DNA from: Clostridia bacterium
GTDB taxonomy: Bacteria > Bacillota > Clostridia > Oscillospirales > CAG-272
Direction: 5' to 3'
Assembly: GCA_017531925.1 (NCBI GenBank)
Contig: JAFXKD010000012.1
Location: 1-41,229 of the forward strand
DNA: 41,229 nt
Shown here: in pieces, positions 1 to 8,465 of the stretch
Layout: the number at the start of each line of letters is the position of its first letter
How positions within the stretch are numbered: the first letter of the stretch is position 1
Made by a program: the position numbers and the translations under genes
Notes under the pieces: generated by a model
What the model was told of the DNA's origin: nothing
Database searches by the model: none
What the model saw: the letters and a program-made list of their open reading frames with translations, nothing else

Positions 1-590
1 AAAATGTCCGTAGCAGGTCCGCCCTGAGTAATAAGACCCGTCGCATAGATCTCCGTGCGAGCGATCTTCACGTTCCTGTCGCATTTTTCACCCTCAAGTG
101 AAAGATACGCGGAAACGTAGTCAAGGGTGTATACGTCAAAATCAGCCGTATTTCCCTTTTTTCCCTTCTTAGAGGTGGTCTCGGGAAGACGGATGCCGTC
201 ATACCAATGCGCAGGCTCCTCTCCCTCTGCAAATCTCTCGGGCAGGCGCGCATATTTCATCTTCACCGCGTTGACGGCGGCAAGCTCGGGCTTGCTCTCT
301 CCCATAGTATCGTAAAGCTCAACTATAAGCATGTCATTCCCCATCGCATAAATGCGGTCATAGGAAAGAAGCGGCAGATCCTTCTCTGTTGGCGCAATTA
401 CGAGAGTATCCATTTTCATAAGACCGAAAAATCCCTTCGCTCTCATAACGGAAACGTGTCCGAGTCCCTCTGCATCAAACGCCTCGCACACAAAGGTCAT
501 TCCCTTTGCCTTGAAGGTCTTGAATTCTCCCACACTCTTGGGCGCAAGAGTGTGGTTCTTTTTTATCAAGTCTAAGATCCTGTTCGTCAT
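1..590 (-). CDS. Hypothetical protein, last visible gene of the tetR cassette (3' end off window)
   Basis: The frame is open from an ATG at 590 to the window edge (196 codons, no stop), so the C-terminus is missing. It begins 5 bp after the preceding membrane-protein gene with no clear Shine-Dalgarno, which suggests translational coupling. The product looks soluble, with no signal peptide or membrane segment. I do not recognise it securely. A stretch near residues 65-95 containing DLPLLSYDRIYAMGNDMLIV, followed by ELYD, loosely recalls the DLPMFG...D..P core of ferredoxin-dependent bilin reductases. That is only a pattern resemblance. A Lys/Gly-rich stretch (TTSKKGKKGNTADFD) lies around residues 145-160. 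Its place at the end of a cassette of reductase-like genes suggests a role in the same pathway. Confidence 0.7.
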   Translation of the reverse strand, partial: MTNRILDLIKKNHTLAPKSVGEFKTFKAKGMTFVCEAFDAEGLGHVSVMRAKGFFGLMKMDTLVIAPTEKDLPLLSYDRIYAMGNDMLIVELYDTMGESKPELAAVNAVKMKYARLPERFAEGEEPAHWYDGIRLPETTSKKGKKGNTADFDVYTLDYVSAYLSLEGEKCDRNVKIARTEIYATGLITQGGPATDI

Positions 591-595
591 ATCGT

Positions 596-1201
596 TTATT
601 TGTCAAGCTCAACGGATGCAAGTCCCGCCTTGCTGAGAAGGTACGCGCCAAGAGCAAAGAAGCCCTGACCGAAGAAGTTTACTCCCTCAGCTATCCAGTT
701 CATAGAAGCCTGGTCAAAATCCTTGCTTGAAAGATAGCCCATTCCAAGGCAGCAAACGAATGATACCGCAAAGATCGCAATAAGCGCGGGCTTTTTCACC
801 TTTTTAGCAAGAATACAAAGTCCGGTATCAAGCATAGCAAGTCCGCCCACCATACCGATGATGCAGATAAGAGTGAGGGGCTCCATAGCGCGATGCGCCT
901 TTTTGCTCTTTGCGAGCATCCATACGATCGCTATTCCCGCAAAGAGGAAGCCGAGTGTCTGTACGGGGAAAAACATCGCATCGAGCTTGTCAAAGCCACC
1001 GACACCGCAAGCCACAAGGAGCTTCCAGGTAGCCTTGAGAGTGCCTGCCATAAATACGTTAACAACGCCTGCGGCAAAGAGCGCATAAGAGCCCTTGCTC
1101 ATAACGTTATAAAGATCACGAAGAAGGATGACTGCTCCTATTCCGAAAAACAGGCACGGAATATAGTCAAAGAGCGCCATTCCGATAGAAAAATCAGGCA
1201 T
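596..1201 (-). CDS. Small multi-pass membrane protein of unknown function
   Basis: 201 aa, very hydrophobic, with about six predicted membrane spans (roughly residues 10-28, 36-56, 76-96, 105-125, 133-153 and 168-190) separated by short Lys-containing loops such as AKSKKAHRAM and AKKVKKPA. It has no signal peptide, catalytic motif or family signature I recognise. It starts at ATG 1201 behind an AGGAGGAAA ribosome binding site, 18 bp after the stop of the DUF1295 gene, and is followed 5 bp later by the next gene. It is therefore an internal gene of the TetR-controlled cassette. A role as membrane partner or transporter for that pathway is inference from position only. Confidence 0.85.
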   Translation of the reverse strand: MPDFSIGMALFDYIPCLFFGIGAVILLRDLYNVMSKGSYALFAAGVVNVFMAGTLKATWKLLVACGVGGFDKLDAMFFPVQTLGFLFAGIAIVWMLAKSKKAHRAMEPLTLICIIGMVGGLAMLDTGLCILAKKVKKPALIAIFAVSFVCCLGMGYLSSKDFDQASMNWIAEGVNFFGQGFFALGAYLLSKAGLASVELDK

Positions 1202-1219
1202 AATATTTCCTCCTATATA

Positions 1220-2014
1220 TTACTTCTTCTTGTTGAGGTGGTAAATAGGAAGAAGAGGAATGATAATGGGTGTCTTGTCAGCATAAGCTACGTATTCGGG
1301 GTTGTTGCCATAGCGAGCCATCTGACGCTTTTCAAGTCTCTGCGCACCGTTGAACATAATGAATACGATGCAAACGTATGCAAGGATAACCGTGAACCAC
1401 TGCCAGAAGCCAACGAGGCAATCAAGAGCGGAAACGGTAACACCCGTCCAGAAAAGGATCTCGCCAAAATAGTTAGGGCAGCGAACGATCTTGTAAAGCT
1501 GCTTTGTAGCAACCATATCGGGACGCTCTGCCTTCTGAGCGGACTTCTGCTTGTCTGCAACAGCCTCAAGAATGATGCCGAATGCAGAAATAACGATACC
1601 TACCCACTGGCAAACGGAGCTTTCAGCACCGTTGAAGAGACGGAATGCAACGCCGCTCGTCTGTGCAACGTAAAGCACGCCCATAAATACCCACATAAAG
1701 AACTTAACGAAGATAGGAACCTCCTTGCCCGTTGCCTCTGCAAGTGTCTTGCGGTATGCCGCGTTCTTGATCTCACGGATGAGAAGGAAGCCGGAAAGAC
1801 GGAAGCCGTATATTACGAAAAGCGCAAACTGAATGAAGTTTGCAATGCTGAAGGTGTAAACACCCATAAGCGTCATAACTGCCATAGCTACACCGATGAT
1901 AGCAACGGAAAAGCCGTAGCCGATGGACATAAAGTAAACGTATTTCTTAAAACCGCAAAGACATACAAGAAGACTAAGCGCAAAGAAAATACCAAGATGA
2001 AGCCAATTCCACAT
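1220..2014 (-). CDS. DUF1295 / steroid 5-alpha-reductase-like membrane enzyme
   Basis: 264 aa integral membrane protein with about seven hydrophobic spans. The C-terminal half carries the family signature: a basic lead-in (VATKQLYKIV), then RCPNYFGEI (around residues 180-188), then a terminal Arg/Tyr-rich tail with ARYGNNPEYVAYADKTP. This matches DUF1295 and the C-terminal domain of 3-oxo-5-alpha-steroid 4-dehydrogenases and isoprenylcysteine methyltransferases, where the conserved RxPNYFGE and Tyr/Arg residues bind the nucleotide cofactor. Such enzymes reduce an activated C=C bond in a hydrophobic substrate using NADPH; the substrate here is unknown. ATG 2014 is preceded by AGGAGAAAA. It lies between the SDR gene, across a 424-bp repeat-bearing gap, and a small membrane protein gene. 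Confidence 0.87.
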   Translation of the reverse strand: MWNWLHLGIFFALSLLVCLCGFKKYVYFMSIGYGFSVAIIGVAMAVMTLMGVYTFSIANFIQFALFVIYGFRLSGFLLIREIKNAAYRKTLAEATGKEVPIFVKFFMWVFMGVLYVAQTSGVAFRLFNGAESSVCQWVGIVISAFGIILEAVADKQKSAQKAERPDMVATKQLYKIVRCPNYFGEILFWTGVTVSALDCLVGFWQWFTVILAYVCIVFIMFNGAQRLEKRQMARYGNNPEYVAYADKTPIIIPLLPIYHLNKKK

Positions 2015-2171
2015 AATTTTTTCTCCTATTTTATTTTTATTAGTATTTAAAATTCTGATTTATAGATAGATAGTCTGAATTGAAAGGACGCTTTTTGAAA
2101 AAAGTGGCTCAAAAACTTAATCAGCTATCGCACAATAGACATTTTGTTTGTGATAATGCGACTAAATCCGC

Positions 2172-2235
2172 GCAAATTGTACCAACGAGTTGGTACTGAA
2201 AATTTTTCTCGTAACCTCGAAAAATTGTAATTTGC
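2172..2235 (+). repeat. Family-A structured repeat, copy A1
   Basis: 64 bp closed by GCAAATT (2172-2178) and AATTTGC (2229-2235). Hairpin 1 is GTACCAAC-GA-GTTGGTAC (8 bp). Hairpin 2 is AATTTTTC...GAAAAATT (8 bp). The flanks, CCGC before and TAC after, match copy A4 at 12498. Confidence 0.75.
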
Positions 2236-2285
2236 TACACGGCACGAAGCCTATTTATGTGAGCTGATGGCTACATCTTACACAA

Positions 2286-2360
2286 GCAAATTACAGATTT
2301 TCGAGCCGCCTGTTAAAATGGCGAGAAAATCGTCATGTGTTGCTCCGCAACACAATTTGC
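2286..2360 (-). repeat. Family-A structured repeat, copy A2 (inverted)
   Basis: 75 bp, the reverse-complement arrangement of copy A1: GCAAATT (2286-2292) and AATTTGC (2354-2360) close it. Hairpin 1 is GTGTTGC-TCC-GCAACAC (7 bp), the same hairpin as in A4. Hairpin 2 is GATTTTC...GAAAATC with a longer loop than in the other copies. Confidence 0.75.
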
Positions 2361-2438
2361 GCGAAATCTTGCCGCGATAGCTCGATAAATGCTTTTTGGT
2401 TCTTTTTCTCGAAAAAGAACAATCCAAGGTCAAACTAA

Positions 2439-3299
2439 TTACTTATTGCCGAAATAGTTATAGATATACTCTTTAAAGCTCTTGTCGCCGGTCTCGGTGT
2501 CGCCAACGAGGTCATGAGAGAGAGTCCACTTTGAGAAGAGGATGATATCGTGCTTACCAGCCTTTTTGATCTTGGGAAGGTTAGCGAGCACACCGAAGAG
2601 CCACTTGGGAGCCCATTTGATCTTGAGGGGCTTGCCTGCCGCATCAAAGCACATAGCAGCCATCTGCTCGTAGTTGTATGTTTCCTTACCGCCAACGTTG
2701 TATGTAACGTTTGTATCGTTCATATGATCAACGATGAAACGAGCGAAATCGGGGCAGTCAACAACGTTAGCCTTAACGTGTCCGTAGCCCTTGAGGAGCT
2801 GCATCTCACCCTTGTCAACGTAGGGCTTGAACACCTTAGCGATATCGTAGAAATAGCCTGTGGGACGGTAGATAACGTATTCCATGGGCTGCTTTTTGAT
2901 CTCTTCCTCAACAAGATACTTCGCGTGAAGCATAGGAACCTCTTCAGCGCCGGGCTCGTCGCAGGAAATAACGGAAACGTAGTTAAATTTCTTAACACCC
3001 GCTCTCTTGCACTCCTCATAAAGATTCATATTACCCTTGTAGTCGATGTCGTAGGATGTGAAGCGAGTGGATGCGCCCGTAAGACCCATAGTTGTGATAA
3101 CGACCTCTGCACCCTCGCAAAGGCCCTTGAGTGTTTCGGGATTTGTAGCATCGATAGCAACGAATGTGTATTTGCCGTCACAGCCCTCAACCTTTGTTTC
3201 CTTGAGGTCAGCGGCAACGATCTCGTGACCGTCGGCAACGAGACATTTGAGAATTTCAGCGCCAAGATTACCAAAGGCGCCTGCAAGTACAACCTTCAT
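2439..3299 (-). CDS. Atypical short-chain dehydrogenase / NAD(P)-binding epimerase-like protein
   Basis: 286 aa with an N-terminal Rossmann motif GAFGNLG (residues 7-13), then a strand ending in an acidic residue (AADLKE), an early DATNPE segment and ITTMGL, as in NmrA-like and other atypical SDRs (extended family, COG0702 type). The partner segment for catalysis would be near YVIYRPTGYFYDIAK (around 140-155); no classical YxxxK is obvious, which is usual for NmrA-like members. The C-terminal part (YNVGGKETYNYEQMAAMCFD) resembles the substrate-binding lobe of NAD-dependent epimerases. It is cytosolic and follows AAGGAGAAAA at the ATG. It sits between the flavoprotein and DUF1295 genes, so it may act on the same substrate; that is inference. 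Confidence 0.88.
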   Translation of the reverse strand: MKVVLAGAFGNLGAEILKCLVADGHEIVAADLKETKVEGCDGKYTFVAIDATNPETLKGLCEGAEVVITTMGLTGASTRFTSYDIDYKGNMNLYEECKRAGVKKFNYVSVISCDEPGAEEVPMLHAKYLVEEEIKKQPMEYVIYRPTGYFYDIAKVFKPYVDKGEMQLLKGYGHVKANVVDCPDFARFIVDHMNDTNVTYNVGGKETYNYEQMAAMCFDAAGKPLKIKWAPKWLFGVLANLPKIKKAGKHDIILFSKWTLSHDLVGDTETGDKSFKEYIYNYFGNK

Positions 3300-3654
3300 A
3301 TTTTTTCTCCTTAAATATTAGTTAGTTGGTTTATAGATTGTACTTTTTTCGAGAAAAAAGTACCAAAACCTACTTTTTTGAGGAAAAAGTAGGCAAAAAC
3401 CTTTTTATAAGGCTTCGCCAAATATAAATTCAACTTCGACTCTGCAATACTGTATTGCTATCACAAAGGCAACGCTTGACAGTAGCAAATTACTGTTTTT
3501 CGAGGCAACGAGAAAAACGTTATGTGTCAACTTGTTGACACAATTTGCGCGAATTCAGTGGACTTAGCACACACTTTACGGCTTCTGCGCGTAGCTATTT
3601 AAAGCTTTTGCGGAGCTTTTCTCGAAAAGCGACTCTTTCTTTTCTAACTTTCTA
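3300..3654. other. Gene-free gap with tandem hairpins
   Basis: 355 bp between the flavoprotein and SDR genes, both on the minus strand, with no gene visible. It holds consecutive hairpins: GTACTTTTTT/AAAAAAGTAC at 3340-3363, CCTACTTTTT/AAAAAGTAGG at 3369-3393 (a class also found at 13642, 17830 and 31458), the family-A element at 3485-3548, and GCTTTT-CTCG-AAAAGC at 3615-3630. These fall within one operon and could terminate or attenuate transcription partially. Confidence 0.7.
3485..3548 (-). repeat. Family-A structured repeat, copy A3 (inverted)
   Basis: 64 bp closed by GCAAATT (3485-3491) and AATTTGC (3542-3548). Hairpin 1 is GTGTCAAC-TT-GTTGACAC (8 bp), different from A1 and A2 yet fully paired. 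Hairpin 2 is GTTTTTC...GAAAAAC (7 bp). Confidence 0.75.
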
Positions 3655-4587
3655 TTATTTCTTCTTATTCTTCTCTTTCGCGCGCTTGTCGTTGATAATC
3701 TGCATTTCCTTAGCGGTAATAAGAGTAACGTTATTCTCCTTAGCCCAGTCAACGCAGCCCTTAAGAACGACTGAAAGGAACACACGCGGAACGCCGAGGA
3801 TGGTTTCAAGAGCATCGTCTGTGAATTTAACAACGTCGTCTGCGCGGTCTGCGGCATAACGGACGGACTCAAGAGATGCTTTTCTCACCTGAAGAAGCTC
3901 CGCTCTCATTCTTGTCTTTCTGTGGAACCAGAAATTCTTGGAATCGCGGTAGCCGTAGTCAACGGGGAGCGCGGGGAAATCGCCCGCCTTAACGCCGCGG
4001 ATGATCGCGTCGCTGTACTTCTTCTTCATAAGGATCTTGTCGATCTTAAGGATGAAGTGCGCGCCGAACTTACTTGTGATACCGTTGAAATCGTGATAGG
4101 GTCCCTCATAACCGTTAAGCTCACCGGGAAGATCCTTGTCTGCACCGTCAAGCTCACGAACCCAAGTACATTCGATAGCCTGAATAGCATCGGTAAGCAC
4201 CATAGGTCTCTTGTCATCGGGATTCTGCTCCTCGATCATACTCTTTTCGAGTCTGAATTTGCACTTGGGCATCTTATCGGACGGCTTATCACCGGGCCAG
4301 GAGAGCTTAACTGCTTCCTTAAAGGTCTTGGGATTGTCATCGATGAAGTTGAGAGTGCATTTTCCGTTTCTGAGAATGTTCTGCGCCGTGTTGGATGAGT
4401 TACGGCAGGAAAGGAGCATTGCGTAATAATCCTTGCCCGCAACGTAATAGGGCTGAACGAGTGAGTAGGGTCCAAGTGTCGTTGTGCCGTCCTCACAGAG
4501 AGTGGAAATAATAACCGTGGGCATAGGGAAAAACAGAGATGTCTGATAGAAGTTATCCACTATGCGAAGATTTTCAAAGCTGCTCAT
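3655..4587 (-). CDS. Flavin-reductase-like split-barrel flavoprotein with PCP-reductase-like C-terminal segment
   Basis: 310 aa. The first ~200 residues fit the flavoredoxin/flavin-reductase FMN-binding split barrel: PMPTVIISTLCEDGTTTLGPYSL near the N-terminus and SSNTAQNILRNGKCTLNF, the usual NT..NI...G.f.vN pattern. The last ~60 residues (FTDDALETILGVPRVFLSVV, then a stretch ending in LITAKEM) follow the pattern of the small PCP_red domain named after a protochlorophyllide reductase subunit: an aromatic residue, eA..l..vP, then A...g...iT. It lacks that domain's usual arginine after vP. It ends in a Lys-rich tail. It starts at ATG 4587 with AAAGGAGAAA, 29 bp after tetR, so it is the first enzyme of the cassette. 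Substrate unknown. The split-barrel call is fairly secure; the C-terminal match is by eye. Confidence 0.8.
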   Translation of the reverse strand: MSSFENLRIVDNFYQTSLFFPMPTVIISTLCEDGTTTLGPYSLVQPYYVAGKDYYAMLLSCRNSSNTAQNILRNGKCTLNFIDDNPKTFKEAVKLSWPGDKPSDKMPKCKFRLEKSMIEEQNPDDKRPMVLTDAIQAIECTWVRELDGADKDLPGELNGYEGPYHDFNGITSKFGAHFILKIDKILMKKKYSDAIIRGVKAGDFPALPVDYGYRDSKNFWFHRKTRMRAELLQVRKASLESVRYAADRADDVVKFTDDALETILGVPRVFLSVVLKGCVDWAKENNVTLITAKEMQIINDKRAKEKNKKK

Positions 4588-4616
4588 TTTGATCTTTCTC
4601 CTTTAAAATATATAAA

Positions 4617-5147
4617 TTATTTTACGAACAATTTTGTAAATACGGAAGCAAGCTCCCCGTACGTTTTACCTGCAGTTACCCAGGTGAGAGTGGATTCCGC
4701 AACGAATAGCGAAAGAAACTCCGCATCCTCATATCCGCCAGCAATGCACGCGCTCTTTATGGGCTCGGCGATCTGCGCTCTTAAAACCTTGTGATATGAG
4801 CCAACGCTTGCGTTAAACGATTTTATCGCTTCGTTCGCGGTAAATATCTTTTTGTTGCTTTCAATAAACTGTGAGATCTCATCGCAAAGCATTTGCGTAA
4901 CTGCAAGAGGATCGTTCTCCCCTTCACTTTCGGCTATGACTCTGGAGATCCTCTCCTGCCAATCCTCAAGAAGGAATGTGGCTATGAGGACGTCCTTTGA
5001 TTTGAAGTAATTATAGAAGGTGCCGAGTCCAAGTGAGCATCCTCTCGCGATATTTCGGATGGTCACGCTCTCGTATCCGCTTTCTTCGATCTGACGCTTC
5101 GCCTCTGCAATGATCTTTTCTCTTACGTTTTCAATAATCTTTGGCAA
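4617..5147 (-). CDS. TetR/AcrR family transcriptional regulator
   Basis: 176 aa. The N-terminal ~50 residues are a typical TetR helix-turn-helix: IIAEAKRQIEESGYESVTIR, then IARGCSLGLGTFYNYFKSKD, with the YNYF.sKd recognition signature. The remaining all-helical domain would bind an unknown ligand. The start is TTG at 5147, behind AAGGAGG at the right distance. It is the first gene of the minus-strand cassette. An 18-bp palindrome (5167-5184) lies just downstream of its own -10 box, so it very likely represses itself and the downstream redox genes, with induction by a small molecule related to their substrate. Confidence 0.93.
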   Translation of the reverse strand: MPKIIENVREKIIAEAKRQIEESGYESVTIRNIARGCSLGLGTFYNYFKSKDVLIATFLLEDWQERISRVIAESEGENDPLAVTQMLCDEISQFIESNKKIFTANEAIKSFNASVGSYHKVLRAQIAEPIKSACIAGGYEDAEFLSLFVAESTLTWVTAGKTYGELASVFTKLFVK

Positions 5148-5166
5148 TTTTTAATCCTCCTTTACT

Positions 5167-5184
5167 TTATGAACTCGTTCATAA
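5167..5184. promoter_or_regulatory. Probable TetR operator
   Basis: Perfect 8-bp arms TTATGAAC and GTTCATAA with a 2-bp centre (TC). It covers the predicted transcription start of the tetR cassette, the classic position for an autorepressor site. Confidence 0.75.
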
Positions 5185-5186
5185 TG

Positions 5187-5215
5187 ATTATACACACTCA
5201 AAGTGGGATTGTCAA
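5187..5215 (-). promoter_or_regulatory. tetR-cassette promoter
   Basis: Read on the minus strand: consensus -35 TTGACA (5215-5210), 17-bp spacer, consensus -10 TATAAT (5192-5187). A perfect vegetative promoter next to an operator fits a strong, repressible transcription unit. The rest of the 5148-5497 gap is AT-rich and also holds the pflB promoter. Confidence 0.85.
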
Positions 5216-5405
5216 GAATTTATCAAACTTTTTTCGAGTTTTTTCTTAGAAATTTTCACCCGCCCCTCCCGTATCTTTGTGCATTTTGACGAATGTTTTT
5301 TTAACTCAATTCCTTAAAATTCCATCAGATTTTGACATTTTTTGACTTTTTAACCAAACATACACCCCGATTATCTAATTCTCAGTAAAAAAACTTTGTT
5401 TATTA

Positions 5406-5434
5406 TTGACAAATCAATATATATGTTATATAAT
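5406..5434 (+). promoter_or_regulatory. pflB promoter
   Basis: TTGACA (5406-5411), 17-bp spacer, TATAAT (5429-5434), leaving a leader of about 55 nt before the pflB ATG. No clear palindromic operator is seen in it. Confidence 0.85.
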
Positions 5435-5497
5435 GTAACAAGACTACTAAATATAGAATAGATAAATAGATTTATACGTTACACAGGAGGTATAACA

Positions 5498-7729
5498 ATG
5501 GATTTTAAACAATGGCAGGGCTTCCAGGGAGAAACGTGGAAGCATGAGATCAACGTTCGCAATTTTATCAAGAAAAACTACACGCCCTATCTTGACGATC
5601 CCGACTTTCTCTGCGGTCCGACCGAGAGAACGAAGAGAGCTATGGACAAGCTCAACGCGCTTCTCAAGGAGGAGATGAGCAAGGGCGGTGTGTTGGATAT
5701 AGACGTCACAAAAACCTCAACTCTCACGTCACACGCGCCGGGATATCTCGACAAGGATACAGACATTATCGTGGGACTTCAGACAGATGCTCCCCTTCGC
5801 CGCGCGGTAAACCCCTTCGGCGGAATGAGAATGGCAAGAAGCGCGTGCAAGGCGTACGGCTATGAAGTGTCAGATACGATCGAGGAAGAGTTCAGATATA
5901 CTAAAACGCATAACGACGGCGTTTTCAGCATATACACCGATGAGATAAAGGCTCTGCGCCACTGCGCGCTTCTCACAGGACTTCCCGATGCATACGGACG
6001 CGGAAGGATCATAGGCGACTACCGCCGCATCGCGCTTTACGGCGTCGATTATCTTATCGCGAATAAAATGGGCGATAAGGCATTCTACGGCAAGATGCCC
6101 ATGGACTTTGAAAATATGAGAAACCTCGAGGAGCTTCACGATCAGATAAAGGCTCTTGAGGACCTTAAGAAAATGGCTGCAAGCTACGGCTTCGATATTT
6201 CCGTTCCCGCATCCAACGCGCGCGAGGCAATACAGTGGACGTATTTCGGATATCTCGGCGCAAACAAGGAGCAGAACGGCGCGGCAATGAGCTTTGGAAG
6301 ATGCAGCACGTTCTTTGATATCTACATTGAAAAGGATATAAGGGAGGGCAAGCTTACGGAGAGCGAGGCTCAGGAGCTTATTGACGATCTCGTTATCAAG
6401 CTCAGAATGGCGCGCCACTTAAGAACTCCCGAGTATAACGAGCTTTTCGGCGGCGATCCCATGTGGATAACGGAAAGCGTGGGCGGTATGGGCGAAACCC
6501 ATAAAACGCTCGTCACCAAGACCTCTTACAGAATACTCAATACCCTCTATAATCTCGGACCCGCTCCCGAGCCCAACCTCACGGTGCTTTGGAGTGAGGC
6601 GCTCCCCACCCCCTTCAAGAGATTCTGCGCAAAGGTATCGATAGATACCGCGTCAATTCAGTATGAGAACGATGATCTTATGCGCCCCATCTTTGGCGAC
6701 GACTATGCTATCGCGTGCTGCGTTTCCGCTATGAAGGTCGGAAAGCAGACACAGCTCTTCGGTGCAAGGACAAATCTTGCAAAGCTACTTCTTCTTGCTA
6801 TAAACGGCGGTGTTGACAATATGTTCGGCACCTGCGTAGGCCCCAAGATGCCCGTTATGGACGATATGTACCTTGATTACGAAAAGGTGTATGACCGCTT
6901 TAAGGTATATCTCGCTTGGCTCTGCGAGGCTTACGTAAAAACGATGAATATCATCCACTACAGCCACGACAGATATTCTTACGAAAAACTCCAGCTCGCG
7001 CTCCACGATACTGAGGTTGAAAGACTCATGGCATTCGGCATAGCAGGCTTCTCAGTAATAGTTGACTCCCTTTCCGCGATCAAATACGCGAAGGTAAAGC
7101 CCATTAAGAACGGCGCAGGACTCATAGTTGACTTTGAGATCGAGGGCGACTTTCCCAAATACGGCAATGACGATGACCGTGTTGACGAGATCGGACAGAA
7201 GATAATCAGAAGAATGATGATGGAGCTTCGCAAAACCCCCGCATACAGAGACGCGACCCACACTCTTTCCGTGCTTACGATCACCTCAAACGTGGTTTAC
7301 GGTAAGAAGACCGGCGCAACTCCCGACGGAAGAAAGGCAGGAGAGCCCTTCGCACCCGGTGCTAATCCAATGCACAACAGAGAGCAGAACGGCGCGCTTG
7401 CATCCCTCAACTCAGTTTCCAAGATGCCTTACAGCGATGCTATGGACGGCATATCCAATACCTTCTCCATCGTTCCCGACGCGCTTGGAAAGGATGAGCA
7501 GTCAAGAGTTAATAACCTCACCGACATTCTCGACGGATACTTCCGCAGAAATGCTCACCACCTCAATGTTAACGTTCTCAACCGCGAAACACTCGTTGAC
7601 GCCTACGAGAACCCCGAAAAATATCCCAACCTCACCATCCGTGTTTCCGGATACGCGGTAAACTTCACCCGCCTTTCCAAGGAGCAGCAGAGAGAGGTTA
7701 TCTCAAGAACGTTCCATGAATCAATGTAA
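5498..7729 (+). CDS. pflB: Formate C-acetyltransferase (pyruvate formate-lyase)
   Basis: 743 aa, the normal length of PFL. It converts pyruvate plus CoA to acetyl-CoA plus formate, the main anaerobic pyruvate split. The adjacent active-site cysteines are Cys407-Cys408 in [12 protein letters not shown]. The glycyl radical residue is Gly718 in RVSGYAVNF near the C-terminus. The N-terminal FLCGPTERT motif and the TTG(A)TPDGR-type segment ([19 protein letters not shown]) are also present. The start is set by AGGAGG 8 nt upstream of ATG 5498. It is followed by pflA, which overlaps its last 14 bases. The protein is cytosolic and oxygen-sensitive once activated, supporting an obligately or facultatively anaerobic lifestyle. 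Confidence 0.98.
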   Translation: MDFKQWQGFQGETWKHEINVRNFIKKNYTPYLDDPDFLCGPTERTKRAMDKLNALLKEEMSKGGVLDIDVTKTSTLTSHAPGYLDKDTDIIVGLQTDAPLRRAVNPFGGMRMARSACKAYGYEVSDTIEEEFRYTKTHNDGVFSIYTDEIKALRHCALLTGLPDAYGRGRIIGDYRRIALYGVDYLIANKMGDKAFYGKMPMDFENMRNLEELHDQIKALEDLKKMAASYGFDISVPASNAREAIQWTYFGYLGANKEQNGAAMSFGRCSTFFDIYIEKDIREGKLTESEAQELIDDLVIKLRMARHLRTPEYNELFGGDPMWITESVGGMGETHKTLVTKTSYRILNTLYNLGPAPEPNLTVLWSEALPTPFKRFCAKVSIDTASIQYENDDLMRPIFGDDYAIACCVSAMKVGKQTQLFGARTNLAKLLLLAINGGVDNMFGTCVGPKMPVMDDMYLDYEKVYDRFKVYLAWLCEAYVKTMNIIHYSHDRYSYEKLQLALHDTEVERLMAFGIAGFSVIVDSLSAIKYAKVKPIKNGAGLIVDFEIEGDFPKYGNDDDRVDEIGQKIIRRMMMELRKTPAYRDATHTLSVLTITSNVVYGKKTGATPDGRKAGEPFAPGANPMHNREQNGALASLNSVSKMPYSDAMDGISNTFSIVPDALGKDEQSRVNNLTDILDGYFRRNAHHLNVNVLNRETLVDAYENPEKYPNLTIRVSGYAVNFTRLSKEQQREVISRTFHESM

Positions 7730-8447
7730 TGATATAAAGGGCAGAATCCACTCGTTCCAAAGCCTTGGAACGGTGGACGGCCCCGGAGTCCGCTCCGTAA
7801 TATTTATGCAGGGCTGTCCTCTGCGATGCGTCTGCTGTCACAATCCCGATACGTGGGATTTTTCGGGCGGCGAAGAAAAGAGCGCGGACGAGCTTTGTGA
7901 AAGAATCCTGCGATATAAGGGATATTTCGGCTCGGAGGGCGGTGTTACCGTCTCGGGCGGCGAGCCTCTTATGCAGGCAAAATTCTTAACAGAGCTTTTC
8001 AAAAAATTAAAGCGCCACGGCATACACACGGCTCTCGACACGAGCGGATGTATTCTCGATGAGAACGCAAAAGAGCTTCTCGAATATACCGATCTCGTTC
8101 TCCTCGACTTTAAATATACGAATGAGGCAGATTATCTTCAATACACGAAAATGGAGATGGGTCGCGCAGTGGATTTTCTCGAATACCTTGAAAAAATAAA
8201 AAAGCCCACGTGGATAAGATACGTGGTGATTCCCTCGCTAAACGACAACGATGAGTCGCTTAGCAAAATATTTGATCTTGGAGCGCAGTATTCATGCATC
8301 AAAAAGACAGAGCTTCTTCCCTTCCGTAAGCTCTGCCTTGAAAAATATGAGGAAATGGGGATCGATTTTCCGCTCAAGAATACCCCCGAGGCAAAGCAGA
8401 GCTTCATCGACGAAGCCTATAAAAAATACGAAAAGTCCCTCTCTTAA
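7716..8447 (+). CDS. pflA: Pyruvate formate-lyase-activating enzyme (radical SAM)
   Basis: 243 aa radical SAM enzyme that installs the glycyl radical on PflB using S-adenosylmethionine and a [4Fe-4S] cluster. The cluster-binding CxxxCxxC motif is in [17 protein letters not shown] (around residues 28-44), preceded by [13 protein letters not shown], diagnostic for PFL activases. The SAM-binding GGEP motif is in [11 protein letters not shown]. The gene starts inside the last codons of pflB (14-bp overlap), so translation is coupled. Its stop lies in the stem of a terminator. The length and motifs are normal for the family. Confidence 0.97.
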   Translation: MNQCNDIKGRIHSFQSLGTVDGPGVRSVIFMQGCPLRCVCCHNPDTWDFSGGEEKSADELCERILRYKGYFGSEGGVTVSGGEPLMQAKFLTELFKKLKRHGIHTALDTSGCILDENAKELLEYTDLVLLDFKYTNEADYLQYTKMEMGRAVDFLEYLEKIKKPTWIRYVVIPSLNDNDESLSKIFDLGAQYSCIKKTELLPFRKLCLEKYEEMGIDFPLKNTPEAKQSFIDEAYKKYEKSLS

Positions 8448-8465
8448 GGGACTTTTCTTTTTTTA
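8431..8465 (+). terminator. Terminator between pflA and the convergent deacetylase gene
   Basis: Arms AAAAGTCCCT (8431-8440) and AGGGACTTTT (8447-8456) followed by a T-rich run. The hairpin overlaps the pflA stop and ends at the convergent gene's stop, so it can serve both strands. Confidence 0.85.

Larger units (their letters stand above)
2015..2438. other. Gene-free gap inside the cassette, packed with hairpin repeats
   Basis: I see no gene here. The gap separates the SDR and DUF1295 genes, which read in the same direction. It contains two family-A two-hairpin elements in opposite orientation (2172-2235 and 2286-2360) and, at 2399-2420, a 10-bp hairpin with arms GTTCTTTTTC and GAAAAAGAAC. 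A near-identical GTTC/GAAC hairpin occurs at 12412-12433 after pmbA. If the cassette is one transcript, all of these would be present in the mRNA and could act as a processing or attenuation site. No promoter for the downstream gene stood out. Confidence 0.7.

Noticed and set aside
893..2050. Long open frame of 385 codons on the plus strand
   Set aside because: It lies opposite the DUF1295 and membrane-protein genes, has no binding site, and its translation is rich in charged residues with no family pattern; it is an antisense shadow of codon bias.
2550..3314. 254-codon plus-strand frame
   Set aside because: Antisense to the SDR gene, which has a clear Rossmann motif and binding site.
7716..8447. 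A second glycyl radical enzyme system beside pflA
   Set aside because: The only glycyl radical enzyme seen is pflB; the PflX-type protein at 16435 has no partner gene nearby.
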